A stretch of 64,000 nucleotides of DNA from NCBI RefSeq assembly GCF_003258515.1, contig NZ_QGEH01000008.1, forward strand, positions 1 to 64,000. The letters run 5' to 3'. This document shows, in pieces, positions 43,401 through 50,513 of this stretch (positions within the stretch are counted from its first letter, which is position 1; each line of letters begins with the position of its first letter). The notes below the pieces were generated by a model. That model was given only the letters and a program-made list of their open reading frames with translations, made no database searches and was not told the DNA's origin. The stretch comes from Marinobacter bohaiensis (lineage in GTDB: Bacteria; Pseudomonadota; Gammaproteobacteria; Pseudomonadales; Oleiphilaceae). A program made the position numbers and the translations under genes.

Positions 43401-45594
43401 CCGGCGCGTCCTGCCCGGTCTTGCGGGTGGTGGCCAGGGCTTCGGCGCGGGCGATCAGCTCATTCACGTCGCCGGTGGCGTTGCCTTCGCGGAACTCGTT
43501 GATCAGTCCCGGCACGCGGGCGATCACGGTGTCCACCAGGGAGAAGAGCTCTTCGGTGGGTTTGATGCTCTGGTCGATGACCCGGTTGAGCAGGTTTTCC
43601 ACCGACCACGCCAGCTCACCAATGCTGGTCGCACCCACCAGACGGCCGCTGCCCTTGAGGGTGTGGAACGCACGGCGGACTTCGGTCAGCGCCTCGCGGT
43701 CGTCGTGATTCTGGCGCAGGCGCGGGTAGAACTCTTCGATGGTGCTGAGGACTTCGCCGGCTTCCTCGATGAAGATTTCGAGGATCTCGTCGTCCACCAG
43801 GTCAGCGTCCGACGGCTTTCCGGCTTCCGGCGCTGCTGGCGTTTCCGGCTGTGGTTCGGCGGCCGGGGCCGGCGCGGCGTCCTGGTCCCAGGTGGGTTCT
43901 TCGCCCACCGGGAAGCCCAGCGAGCGCAGGCTGTCTTCGGCGATCCGCAGCACGGAATCGTTGTCGTCCACGCCGTCGGCCAGGCGCTCCAGGTAGTATT
44001 CGATGCTGGTGACCATATCGGCCAGGGTGTCCAGCTGCTGCCAGTCCGGCACGCGCTTGCCTTGCAACAGGACATCGCTGACGTAGCGCTCGGCGGACGC
44101 CAGCATGTCGCCCACCCGGTCCAGCGGGATAAGCTGAAGGCCGCCGCGGATGCTGTGCAGCAGGCCGGGCACGTGCTCGATCTCGCGCGGGTCCCACTGG
44201 GCGGCGATGAAGTTGACGATGGCGGTCTTGACCTGCTCCAGGGAGTTGCGTGACTCGCGCAGCAGGGCGCTGTTGGCTTCGCTCAGTTCCTGGCCGCCGT
44301 ACTGGATGTCCTCACCGGTGTCCTCGGACTGCGTGGTGCGCTCTTTCTCCAGGCCGGCCAGGGTGGCTTCGACGTAGAGTAGGGCGCCGGCGATGTCCAT
44401 CAGCACGCCGTCTTCGGCGGGCAGGGCGTCGCGGCTCAGGCGTTCGACGATCTCGATCTGTTCGGTGATGACCCGGCGCGGAATGCCCAGGCCCAGGACC
44501 GCCAGGGTGTTGGCCACCTGTTGCAGGCCCGGCAGCAGTTCTTCCAGCTCCTCGTTCTGGCGGAACTCGGCGCGAACGAACAGGTCGAGCTGGTCTTTCA
44601 GGCGTGCCAGCTCTTCGTTGAGGGCGCTGACCACCGAATGGATGGCGTCCCGGCCGGGACCGGAGACGCGGCTGCGGGCGTCGTCCACCGACTCGTCGGA
44701 AGGCAGGGCGGCGGCCAGGTGGTAGCGCTCGCGCAGGTCGTTGACCCGTGGCGTGTCGAGTTCGGCATCGCGCGCCACGTAATACAGAAGGTGCTTGAAC
44801 AGGGCTTCGGGCACCGGCTGCTGGAGGATGTCCACGTTCTCGTCGATCAGCCGCTTGAGTTCGGCGTCGAGCTGGCGCAGCAGCGATTTGACGGCGGAGT
44901 TGATCGGGTTGTAACGACTCTTGAGGGTGTCGACAAAGGCGCCGGCAGCGAGCCACAGCTCTTCGCGCGGGCTTTTCTGGCACAGTTTGATGACCCGCTG
45001 GATCACCTTGTCCAGGTAGTCGAAATGGGAGTCCAGATCGGCCTCTCGGACCACGCCGGCCAGGGCAAACTGGAACATCTGGCGCAGCTTGCGCACGTGG
45101 CCCATGACCTTGGGATCCTGCAGGCGCTGGGAGATGCCCGGCGCCGGCTGGAACTGAACCGCGCTCAGGTCTGGCTTGAACAGCGAGGTGTCCGACAACA
45201 ACGGTTCGCCCCGCGCGGCGCGCAGGTCGTTCAGCAGCGGCAGAAGGGCCAGCGGGAAGTCGTCGCGGCTGCTGTCCAGGTGCTCCAGGTACTGCGGCAG
45301 CTGCAGGATGGCCTGCATCAGGACTTCGATGGCCTCGTCGGCGTTGGCCGCGGTCTCATTGAGAACCGCCTGGGCCAGTTTTTCCATCTCCTCGGTCAGC
45401 AGGGCCGCGCCGTAAAGCTCGACCATCTGCAGGGTGCCGTGCACCTGGTGGAGGTAGTTCAGGCAAAAACGCAGGCGAGCGGTGTCGTCGCGGTTGTCGA
45501 CGTACGCTTCCAGCGCCTGCTGACCCTGTTTCAGGGTGTCCTGAATTTCGCCCCTAACCCAATCCAGGGCGATGCTGTCATGGTGATTGCCCAT
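37471..45594 (-). CDS. chpA: Giant hybrid chemotaxis kinase ChpA
   Basis: A 2,707-residue CheA-like kinase that controls type IV pilus twitching. Hpt-like modules run through residues 1-2000. Canonical HTLKG phospho-histidine motifs lie near residues 645, 821, 985, 1301, 1476, 1665 and 1963. Two atypical ones (VHGTL near 51, LHSIRGG near 480) form the FimL-like N-terminal part. One is degenerate with no His (near 1131) and one has QTLKG, Gln for His (near 1823). Then follow the dimerisation and ATPase parts (NAVDHGIE near 2296), a CheW domain (about 2430-2560) and a C-terminal receiver (LLDIEMPRMDG). The Pseudomonas protein is about 2,470 residues with eight such modules. ATG at 45594 has GGAG upstream; GTG at 45600 is unlikely. 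Confidence 0.96.
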   Translation of the reverse strand: MGNHHDSIALDWVRGEIQDTLKQGQQALEAYVDNRDDTARLRFCLNYLHQVHGTLQMVELYGAALLTEEMEKLAQAVLNETAANADEAIEVLMQAILQLPQYLEHLDSSRDDFPLALLPLLNDLRAARGEPLLSDTSLFKPDLSAVQFQPAPGISQRLQDPKVMGHVRKLRQMFQFALAGVVREADLDSHFDYLDKVIQRVIKLCQKSPREELWLAAGAFVDTLKSRYNPINSAVKSLLRQLDAELKRLIDENVDILQQPVPEALFKHLLYYVARDAELDTPRVNDLRERYHLAAALPSDESVDDARSRVSGPGRDAIHSVVSALNEELARLKDQLDLFVRAEFRQNEELEELLPGLQQVANTLAVLGLGIPRRVITEQIEIVERLSRDALPAEDGVLMDIAGALLYVEATLAGLEKERTTQSEDTGEDIQYGGQELSEANSALLRESRNSLEQVKTAIVNFIAAQWDPREIEHVPGLLHSIRGGLQLIPLDRVGDMLASAERYVSDVLLQGKRVPDWQQLDTLADMVTSIEYYLERLADGVDDNDSVLRIAEDSLRSLGFPVGEEPTWDQDAAPAPAAEPQPETPAAPEAGKPSDADLVDDEILEIFIEEAGEVLSTIEEFYPRLRQNHDDREALTEVRRAFHTLKGSGRLVGATSIGELAWSVENLLNRVIDQSIKPTEELFSLVDTVIARVPGLINEFREGNATGDVNELIARAEALATTRKTGQDAPAEAASDDADQPATRDDADIETPEAAAPAEPEPTPAADFDSDDLIDDEILEIFIEEAGEVLDTINEYLPMLLRQFDDRSALTEVRRAFHTLKGSGRMVGADAVGELAWAVENMLNRVIDASVFMNGDIAQLLQDVVDVIPTLVKDFEARRPASLDTAPLEARATALANGEIPESSAMPDDASPIEPASAADTTADADDLSGLDATAEEQLVDPVLLDIFESETETHLQALKQFLSEAEGRDTTAYTDGLSRALHTLKGSAHTAGIEPLATIIAPLEKFVKTARSENQRADREVLALLADACGFIERGLEQIRTTPQDPLDGTDAFLERLDMLARRTLSSGPMGAAEAEHEQAVDPQLVQLFLNEGLDILLDADGILDRWAADPSESTQLDQLVQELRQLARGAEVAGLSDVSELADRLERIYAAIFDADARPDDAFFEVARASHEALINMMDQIAAGLATKPDQALMAQLQTQLDQFRSQADNAFSQNLEDIDNGFDEDLELPTLDIAFEEDDDTQPAEPEHAGDSANLDPELVDIFLEEASDLIEGTGERLHQWTANPGDVELLRHLQRDLHTLKGGARLADISAIGDLAHELETLFEGLTDNRLASSGDLEDLLLSAHDRLAAMVDAISQNQPPRPAPDLIREIQSYISEHAGSAGTPEPDYGFDDVPTLDVEDTDAGEPEPTPEAADEAQPTGALQQLDPELAEIFLEEAGEIIDTTAEQLHQWQANPDQPELVKELQRELHTLKGGARMAEIAPVADIAHEMETLFERIVEGRLPATAERTGVALKAHDELAAMVDAIADDGQCPEAPGVLQALRAALDETPAAPAPESTPEPEVDAESDVDDRVEAEEDAIELELPELEESPEEPAATAEDTSPADTAATSDSDMDPELVGIFLEEAYDLINSTASALHSWTEDPSDTALAAELQRDVHTLKGGARMAGVDAIGDLTHVLESLFERVAEGRLAATQSMNDLLFACHDRLAQMVEQVAAHKPCEPAAELIARVEAILSREAGEAEAAAPAPAAQPAVEEAPSASVDDSAETAPERDADLIGFFLDEGLEIHEAIKECLAQWRDEPESLSGVTALQQELQTLKGGARLADLDPVADLAEAWNERLESALADAADTAETLRLSDQALAELGRMLGEIEDDRAPTANVELLASLTAKSAIEAPEPTPAREESQPESVDPEVLEIFLEEAGELLDQVENLLEDWRKEPGNTHFNRELQRALHTLKGGARLAQLVELGDKAHAFETRLIDLGGNQPGPDSWSAITRDHDSLTDMVGEIRKRYEEAGAGPVTLPAAEDTGEATPASDDEPAPEAPTQAPADPEQPAQPQASAPVPAAKPDSAKSADKARKPKRDAVRSAQETIRVNASLLDELVNLAGETSITRSRLEQQSSDFTHTLDEMAATIERLREQLRRMDIETEAQILFRTEKEQGPDYSEDFDPLEMDRYSSIQQLSRALSESASDLADLRETMTDRTRDTDTLLVQQSRINTELQEGLMKTRMNPFSSMVPRLRRIVRQISGELGKHVEFDVRNAEGEMDRNILERMVAPLEHMLRNAVDHGIETPEQRRQAGKPETGEITLSLTREGGEVVLRMMDDGAGIRTSAVREKAIKQGMLRADEDLSDREILQFILQPGFSTAAQVTQISGRGVGMDVVASEIKQLGGSLDIDSVLGQGTTFTVRLPFTVSVNRALMVSTGEDFYAIPLNTIEGIVRVSTYELEEYYKPDAPLYEYAGQEYRLQYLGSLLHSEHHPKLQGQALPLPVILVRGAEQPMALQVDSLMGSREIVVKSLGPQFTSVRGVSGATILGDGNVVVILDLPAMIRSDILSERQRLADLEAAQEQARRDDRETLVMVVDDSVTVRKVTSRLLERNGMEVLTAKDGLDAVAQLQDHRPDIILLDIEMPRMDGFEVASFIRHDDNLRDTPICMITSRTGQKHRERALAIGVNEYLGKPFQETQLLETIERLTGNS

Positions 45595-45605
45595 AACCAC
45601 TCCGG

Positions 45606-46505
45606 TTATTCTTCGTCAGTCTGGCGTTTGATCCACGCCAGAACGCTATCCGATGGCACCCGCTGCAGGGAGGGATGATGCCAGTCCGTCAATTCTCCCT
45701 GTCCCAGAACCAGTAGGCCGCCGGGGGCAAGCCGCTCGGTCAGGCGCTTTACGATCTCGCGACGCCGCCACTGGCGAAAGTAGATCAGGAGGTTCTGGCA
45801 GAAGATGATGTTCATGCCGTGCATCGGCGCCTGTTCCAGATCCAGCACATTGAGCTGCGTGAAACACACCCGCTGGCGCAGGGCCGGGTCGATTTCCCAT
45901 TCGTTGCCACCCGAGGCCTGGAAATACTGGTCACGAGTGTCGGCGTCGGTGCTGACCAGCTTGCGGGCGCCGTAGAGGCCTCGTTGGGCCTTTTCCAGCG
46001 CCGGCTTGCTGATGTCGGAGCCGGTGACGCCGAACAGGGATTTCAACTCCAGTTGCCGCATGCTCTGATCCAGCAGCATGGCCAGCGTGTAGGGTTCCTC
46101 GCCGGTGGAGCAGCCGACGCTCCAGGCCTCGATCGGCTGTCGGCTAAGCTGCTCCCGCGGCCGCGTCATGATGTAGTCGGACACCAACCGGTAGGCATCG
46201 GGATCACGAAAGAAGCGGGTTTCCTGGACCGTCAGCCGGTCCACCAGTGTGGCCCATTCGACGATCGCGCCGGGGCCGGAAACCACTTTCTCGTAATAGG
46301 CCTGATAGGTGTCGCAACCGATCTCGCGCATGCGGATCCCCAGATTGGTCTGCAGGAACGAGCGCCGCTCCGCTTTCAGGGTGATCCCGGTCCGGTCTTC
46401 CAGCAGCTCCTGCCACTGGCGGAACTGCGCCTCGTCCATCTCGGGAAGAGGACGCAGTGTCCAGATGCCGGACGTCCTGTCATTGCGCGTTTCGGTCATG
46501 ATCAT
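45606..46505 (-). CDS. pilK: Chemoreceptor methyltransferase PilK
   Basis: A 299-residue CheR-family enzyme that methylates glutamates of PilJ. The N-terminal helical part reads FRQWQELLEDRTGITL; the S-adenosylmethionine site is WSVGCSTGEEPYTLAM; later NIIFCQNLLIYFRQWRR and GGLLVLGQGELTDW are typical of CheR. It opposes ChpB in adaptation. It lies between pilJ and chpA as in Pseudomonas. ATG at 46505 or 46499; neither has a strong ribosome site, so translation may depend on the upstream gene. Confidence 0.93.
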   Translation of the reverse strand: MIMTETRNDRTSGIWTLRPLPEMDEAQFRQWQELLEDRTGITLKAERRSFLQTNLGIRMREIGCDTYQAYYEKVVSGPGAIVEWATLVDRLTVQETRFFRDPDAYRLVSDYIMTRPREQLSRQPIEAWSVGCSTGEEPYTLAMLLDQSMRQLELKSLFGVTGSDISKPALEKAQRGLYGARKLVSTDADTRDQYFQASGGNEWEIDPALRQRVCFTQLNVLDLEQAPMHGMNIIFCQNLLIYFRQWRRREIVKRLTERLAPGGLLVLGQGELTDWHHPSLQRVPSDSVLAWIKRQTDEE

Positions 46506-46545
46506 GAGTCAGCCGTACTCTGGCGTCATCAGCCGCTGACAGTTA

Positions 46546-48618
46546 TCAGCTAACAACAGGAACGTCGCTGTCTTCTTCTTCCTCTTCCGGCATATCCTCT
46601 TCCGGCAGAGTGAAGCCGGCAACGGAGGAGCGCAGCTCACCGGCCATTTCCGCCAGGTTACCGATCGACTTCGCGGTGGCGTTGGTACCGGAGGAGGTCT
46701 GCGAGGTGATCTCCTGGATAACGTTCATCGTGTTGGAGATGTGAGCCGCGGACGACGCCTGCTGGCGGGCCGCGTTGGAGATGTTCTGGATCAGTTCCGC
46801 GAGGTTCATCGAGACGTTCTCGATTTCCTCGAGGGCGACACCCGCGTCCTGGGCCAGACGGGCACCACGGACCACCTCGGCGGTGGTGTGCTCCATGGAG
46901 ATAACCGCCTCGTTGGTATCGGACTGGATCGTCTTAACCAGGGCTTCAATCTGCTTGGTGGCCGCGGAGGAACGTTCCGCCAGGCGCTGAACCTCGTCCG
47001 CAACCACTGCGAAGCCCCGGCCCGCATCACCGGCCATGGACGCCTGGATGGCGGCGTTCAGGGACAGGATGTTGGTCTGGTCGGCGATGTCGTTGATCAG
47101 GGATACGATGTCACCGATTTCCTGGGAAGACTCACCCAGACGCTTGATCCGCTTGGAGGTTTCCTGGATCTGCTCGCGGATGTTGTCCATGCCGCGGATG
47201 GTGTTCTGTACGACTTCGGCGCCTTTCTTGGCGATGGCAACCGAGCGCTCCGCAACCGCGGACGACTCGGCGGCGTTGGAGGAGACCTGGTCGATGGACA
47301 CGGCCATCTCGTTCACCGCCGCGGAGGCACCGGCGATTTCCTGGGCCTGGTGCTCGGAAGCGTCGGCCAGGTGCATCGCAGTGGCCTGGGTTTCCTGGGC
47401 CGCTGAGGAGACTCGAACCGCCGTACCCCGGATGGACTGTACCAGTCCGCGCATCTGGTCGATCGCGTAGTTGATGGAGTCGGCGATGGCCCCGGTGAAG
47501 TCCTCGGTAACCGTGGCCTCTGTGGTCAGGTCACCGTCGGCCAGGTCGGCCAGTTCGTCCAGCAGTCGCAGGATCGCGTTCTGGTTCTGCTCGTTCTGCT
47601 CCTGGGTCTTGGACAGACGCTCCTGGGAGGAACGGTAGATGGTCAGGCCGATGATCACGACCACAGCGGCCATGGCGGCCAGCAGGATGTACGCCAGGTA
47701 GGAGCTGATGATGCGCGAATCCGCCCGCTGACGGAACTGTTCCGCCAGTTGGGAGGTGCCGTTCAGCAGGGCCTGGGAGTTCTGGAAGATTTCGTTGGAA
47801 GCGCGACGCACGGTAAACAGGTCGGGCGAGGCTTCCAGGATGGCGTCAACGTTCTGGCTGACGAATTCGAACAGCTCGGACACGGCGTCGAGACCGTAGC
47901 GGGCGTCCTCGTCCTGGACCCGGGAGATGCCCATGGCCGAGTTGCCTTCGATCTGACCGCTCAGAACGCGGCCGAACAGTTTGGCGTCGCGGCCGAACCG
48001 GTCGGCGGCGATCACCGCGTCTTCGTCACCGGAGAGAACGTTATTGACCGAGCGCACGATCCGTTCCGCCAGCAGCGACTGACGCTGGGCCAGGGCCACG
48101 GTTTCGGCCGGTGCGTCGTTGTCGAGCAGGATCTGGACGATGTCATCGTACTCAACCTGCAGCTGCGGGATGTTCTCGTTCAGGGTCTGGGCAACCTGGT
48201 GCAGGCCCAGTACCGCTTCGCGGGTGGAGATGATGGTATCGGCCCGCTCACGGACTTCGTTCCAGTTCTCCTGTACACCGCTTTCGGCAGCCATCTCGCT
48301 GGCGGGAAGGCCGGTTTCCGGGTTCCCCTCGACAAGATAACCCCACAGACGCGCGAACTCGTCACGGGAGCGCTGCAGCTGGTCGAAGGCTTCCGGCGTA
48401 CCGCCGGCCGCTTCCGAGGCGTTCTTCGCGATCTCCTGGGACAGTACCCGCAGCTCACTGGCGTGGGCGATGTATTCCTGGTCGTTGCTGCTGTCACGGT
48501 TGATGATGAACAGCACTGCGACGAGCAGGACGGTCAATACGATCAATGCACCGATCAGGGCGCCAACCAGCTTGTTGGCACCCTGACCCGCATTGAATCT
48601 TCCGGCTCTCTTTTTCAT
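46546..48618 (-). CDS. pilJ: Type IV pilus chemoreceptor PilJ
   Basis: A 690-residue methyl-accepting protein. Helix 1 (residues 16-40) and helix 2 (about 305-328) flank a periplasmic region with two PilJ-type four-helix units. A HAMP-like region follows (LADGDLTTEATVTEDFTGAI), then a long signalling coiled coil with the conserved hairpin DEVQRLAERSSAATKQIE. The C-terminus is an acidic tail (EEDMPEEEEEDSD) with no CheR-docking pentapeptide. It senses surface contact through pilin and signals to ChpA through PilI. Confidence 0.95.
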   Translation of the reverse strand: MKKRAGRFNAGQGANKLVGALIGALIVLTVLLVAVLFIINRDSSNDQEYIAHASELRVLSQEIAKNASEAAGGTPEAFDQLQRSRDEFARLWGYLVEGNPETGLPASEMAAESGVQENWNEVRERADTIISTREAVLGLHQVAQTLNENIPQLQVEYDDIVQILLDNDAPAETVALAQRQSLLAERIVRSVNNVLSGDEDAVIAADRFGRDAKLFGRVLSGQIEGNSAMGISRVQDEDARYGLDAVSELFEFVSQNVDAILEASPDLFTVRRASNEIFQNSQALLNGTSQLAEQFRQRADSRIISSYLAYILLAAMAAVVVIIGLTIYRSSQERLSKTQEQNEQNQNAILRLLDELADLADGDLTTEATVTEDFTGAIADSINYAIDQMRGLVQSIRGTAVRVSSAAQETQATAMHLADASEHQAQEIAGASAAVNEMAVSIDQVSSNAAESSAVAERSVAIAKKGAEVVQNTIRGMDNIREQIQETSKRIKRLGESSQEIGDIVSLINDIADQTNILSLNAAIQASMAGDAGRGFAVVADEVQRLAERSSAATKQIEALVKTIQSDTNEAVISMEHTTAEVVRGARLAQDAGVALEEIENVSMNLAELIQNISNAARQQASSAAHISNTMNVIQEITSQTSSGTNATAKSIGNLAEMAGELRSSVAGFTLPEEDMPEEEEEDSDVPVVS

Positions 48619-48696
48619 TTTCTGGCTCCCGGCCTAAACGTTGGCAAGTTGGTCCTTCGGGTCTGGAAAATCAGCGAACAGGCCCTGCCGTCCTGT

Positions 48697-49245
48697 TCAC
48701 CACTGCGAAACATCCAGAAAGCGCTCGTCGTCCATCAGGGCGAAGGTCGAGAACACGTTCCAGGTTTCCTCGTTGCGTCGGTAGCCTCCCTGGACGAAAG
48801 GCTTGACGATGTCTGGGACTTCGGCGGCGACTTCCTCCGTGAAGCTCTCCGTGGCGAAATACTGCATGCCCGAAACGCTGTCGACGACGAGGCCGCTGAA
48901 CAGGTCGTCCCGCTCGATGACCAGCACCCGGCGATCGCGATGACTGCGCGATGCACGGTTCATGTCAAAGAAATAGGCGAGATCGATCAGCGGCAGCAGG
49001 CGGCCGCGGACGTTGGCGGCGCCGAGCATAAACGAACGAACCCCCGGTACGTGGGTGTAGCGGGGGACGTGCAGTATCTCGACAACCTCACCCATGGGCG
49101 CGACGTAACGCTGGCCGGCCAGGGTAAAACCGATGCCGTTCCACAGTTCGATCGCTTCCTGCTGGGCTGGCAGTCCGGATGCACGGGACTTGCTACGCCG
49201 GGCGATATCCGTCAGTACGGCAAAAGGGGCAGCCTGGGCGGACAT
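48697..49245 (-). CDS. pilI: CheW-like coupling protein PilI
   Basis: A 182-residue CheW-family protein that links PilJ to ChpA. The domain spans residues 35-170 (WNGIGFTLAGQRYVAPMGEV, then GAANVRGRLLPLIDLAYFF and GLVVDSVSGMQYF). Order pilG-pilH-pilI-pilJ matches Pseudomonas. The 78-base gap to pilJ has no terminator signal, so the genes are likely transcribed together. Confidence 0.94.
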   Translation of the reverse strand: MSAQAAPFAVLTDIARRSKSRASGLPAQQEAIELWNGIGFTLAGQRYVAPMGEVVEILHVPRYTHVPGVRSFMLGAANVRGRLLPLIDLAYFFDMNRASRSHRDRRVLVIERDDLFSGLVVDSVSGMQYFATESFTEEVAAEVPDIVKPFVQGGYRRNEETWNVFSTFALMDDERFLDVSQW

Positions 49246-49264
49246 GCTTACTCCATACTGAGGT

Positions 49265-49627
49265 TCAGGCGATCAGACTGTCGATGGTCTTGATCAGTTC
49301 GTCTTCTTCGACCGGCTTGACCAGATAGCCCTTGGCGCCCTGACGGGTACCCCAGACGCGGTCAGTTTCCTGGTCCTTGGTGGTCACGATGACGACAGGG
49401 ATGGACGCGGTTTCCGGCGAACGGGTCAGCTGGCGGGTGGCCTGGAAGCCGTTGAGCCCGGGCATGACCACGTCCATCAGGACCAGGTCCGGGTTCTCGG
49501 CGCGCGCCTTGGCAACGCCATCGGCGCCGTTATCGGCGGACAGCACTTCGTGCTGATGCTTTTCCAGGATGCTGGAGATTTTCTTAACCTCGGTCGGAGA
49601 GTCGTCGACAATCAGGATGCGGGCCAT
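49265..49627 (-). CDS. pilH: Response regulator PilH
   Basis: A 120-residue single-domain CheY-like receiver: ARILIVDDSPTEVKK, phospho-accepting Asp in LVLMDVVMPGLNG (near residue 52), VTTKDQETDRVWGTRQGAKG and the conserved Lys in YLVKPVEEDEL. With PilG it sets the balance of pilus extension and retraction; PilH is thought to act mainly on retraction and as a phosphate sink. It is the second gene of the operon and starts just 33 bases after pilG. Confidence 0.95.
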   Translation of the reverse strand: MARILIVDDSPTEVKKISSILEKHQHEVLSADNGADGVAKARAENPDLVLMDVVMPGLNGFQATRQLTRSPETASIPVVIVTTKDQETDRVWGTRQGAKGYLVKPVEEDELIKTIDSLIA

Positions 49628-49660
49628 GATTTCCTCGATAAATTCGTTGCGCGAATCGGT

Positions 49661-50053
49661 TTACTGTTCCGGTGTGGGAACATACTGACGGATCGTGTTC
49701 AGCAGCTCGTCCTTGCTGAACGGCTTGGTCAGGTATTGATCCGAACCGACAATACGTCCCTTGGCCTTGTCGAAAAGGCCGTCCTTGCTGGACAGCATGA
49801 TGACGGGAGTCTTTTTGAAGGCGGAGTTGTTCTTGATGAGAGCGCAGGTCTGATAGCCGTCGAGCCGCGGCATCATGATGTCTACGAACACGATGTCGGG
49901 TTGCGAGTCTGCGATCTTGGCGAGAGCATCGAATCCATCCGTTGCGGTGATGACTTCACAGCCAACCTTCTTGAGCAGGGTTTCGGCGGTGCGACGAATC
50001 GTCTTACTGTCGTCAATCACCATAATCTTCAGGTTTTCGAAGTTGTCATCCAT
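49661..50053 (-). CDS. pilG: Response regulator PilG
   Basis: A 130-residue CheY-like receiver: LKIMVIDDSKTIRRTAETLL, phospho-accepting Asp in VFVDIMMPRLDGYQTC (near 58), MLSSKDGLFDKAKGRIVGSDQYLTKP. It is the main output of the Pil-Chp system and promotes pilus extension and cAMP synthesis in Pseudomonas. First gene of the pilG-chpC operon. ATG at 50053 has AAGG upstream; the longer open frame upstream lies in the leader and shows no family similarity. Confidence 0.95.
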   Translation of the reverse strand: MDDNFENLKIMVIDDSKTIRRTAETLLKKVGCEVITATDGFDALAKIADSQPDIVFVDIMMPRLDGYQTCALIKNNSAFKKTPVIMLSSKDGLFDKAKGRIVGSDQYLTKPFSKDELLNTIRQYVPTPEQ

Positions 50054-50170
50054 TGTCCAACAGCCTTGCGCTCTACAGGATCGTTGTTGTTCAGCACCTG
50101 TCGGACCACAGCGGGTCCCGGTGAGGGACGGTCCAAAGGCGCTGGCCATGCTTCCAGCCCGGCACTTGAC

Positions 50171-50223
50171 AGGCCCCGTCAGGCCGGTTTGCGAGACCAG
50201 CGGGAGACTTGACGGGCCTTTTT
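50171..50223 (+). terminator. Terminator-like hairpin in the pilG leader, rightward
   Basis: AGGCCCCGTCA (50171-50181) pairs with TGACGGGCCT (50210-50219) apart from one bulged C, with a 28-base loop region, and is followed by TTTTT on the plus strand. No rightward gene is known to end here. In the leftward pilG transcript the same bases could fold in the leader. Confidence 0.4.
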
Positions 50224-50242
50224 AACACACATTCAAGGGGCG

Positions 50243-50269
50243 TTCTATAAAGCCTGACTATTTATAGAA
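50243..50269. repeat. Perfect 9-base inverted repeat in the pilG-gshB interval
   Basis: TTCTATAAA (50243-50251) and TTTATAGAA (50261-50269) with a nine-base spacer. AT-rich dyads of this size between divergent genes are often regulator-binding sites. It lies about 190 bases from pilG and 245 from gshB. The whole stretch 50054-50513 has no supported gene. Confidence 0.6.
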
Positions 50270-50457
50270 TATAGGTCGCTTGAGAAAAAGCATAAGTTTG
50301 TGACCAAATGTACTCCCGTGCAGCCGTAGGCGGCTTTTGCGTACAGATGGGGGTGTCTTTTCGAGGGCATACTGACCCGATTCTGCGGAGCGCCCGACAG
50401 GCGCCGCCGGCCGGTTTCCGCTGTTGGACTTCCGGTGTTCCGGGCGTATCGTCGAAC

Positions 50458-50495
50458 GGCTCCCCACACTATTGTTGAGGCTCCCCACACTATTG
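50458..50495. repeat. Two 17-base direct repeats upstream of gshB
   Basis: GGCTCCCCACACTATTG occurs at 50458-50474 and again at 50479-50495, separated by TTGA, giving a 21-base period (two helix turns). The second copy ends 18 bases before the gshB start. A weak promoter-like pair, TTGGAC (50424-50429) and TATCGT (50447-50452), would start RNA at about the first repeat. Confidence 0.75.
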
Positions 50496-50513
50496 AGAGG
50501 TGTAACAAACACT

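Noticed and set aside
38900-43700. Repetitive DNA in chpA as assembly error or mobile repeat
   Set aside because: The repeats correspond to in-frame Hpt protein domains with sequence divergence between copies.
50458-50495. Possible CRISPR remnant
   Set aside because: Only two copies of 17 bases with a 4-base spacer; no cas genes.
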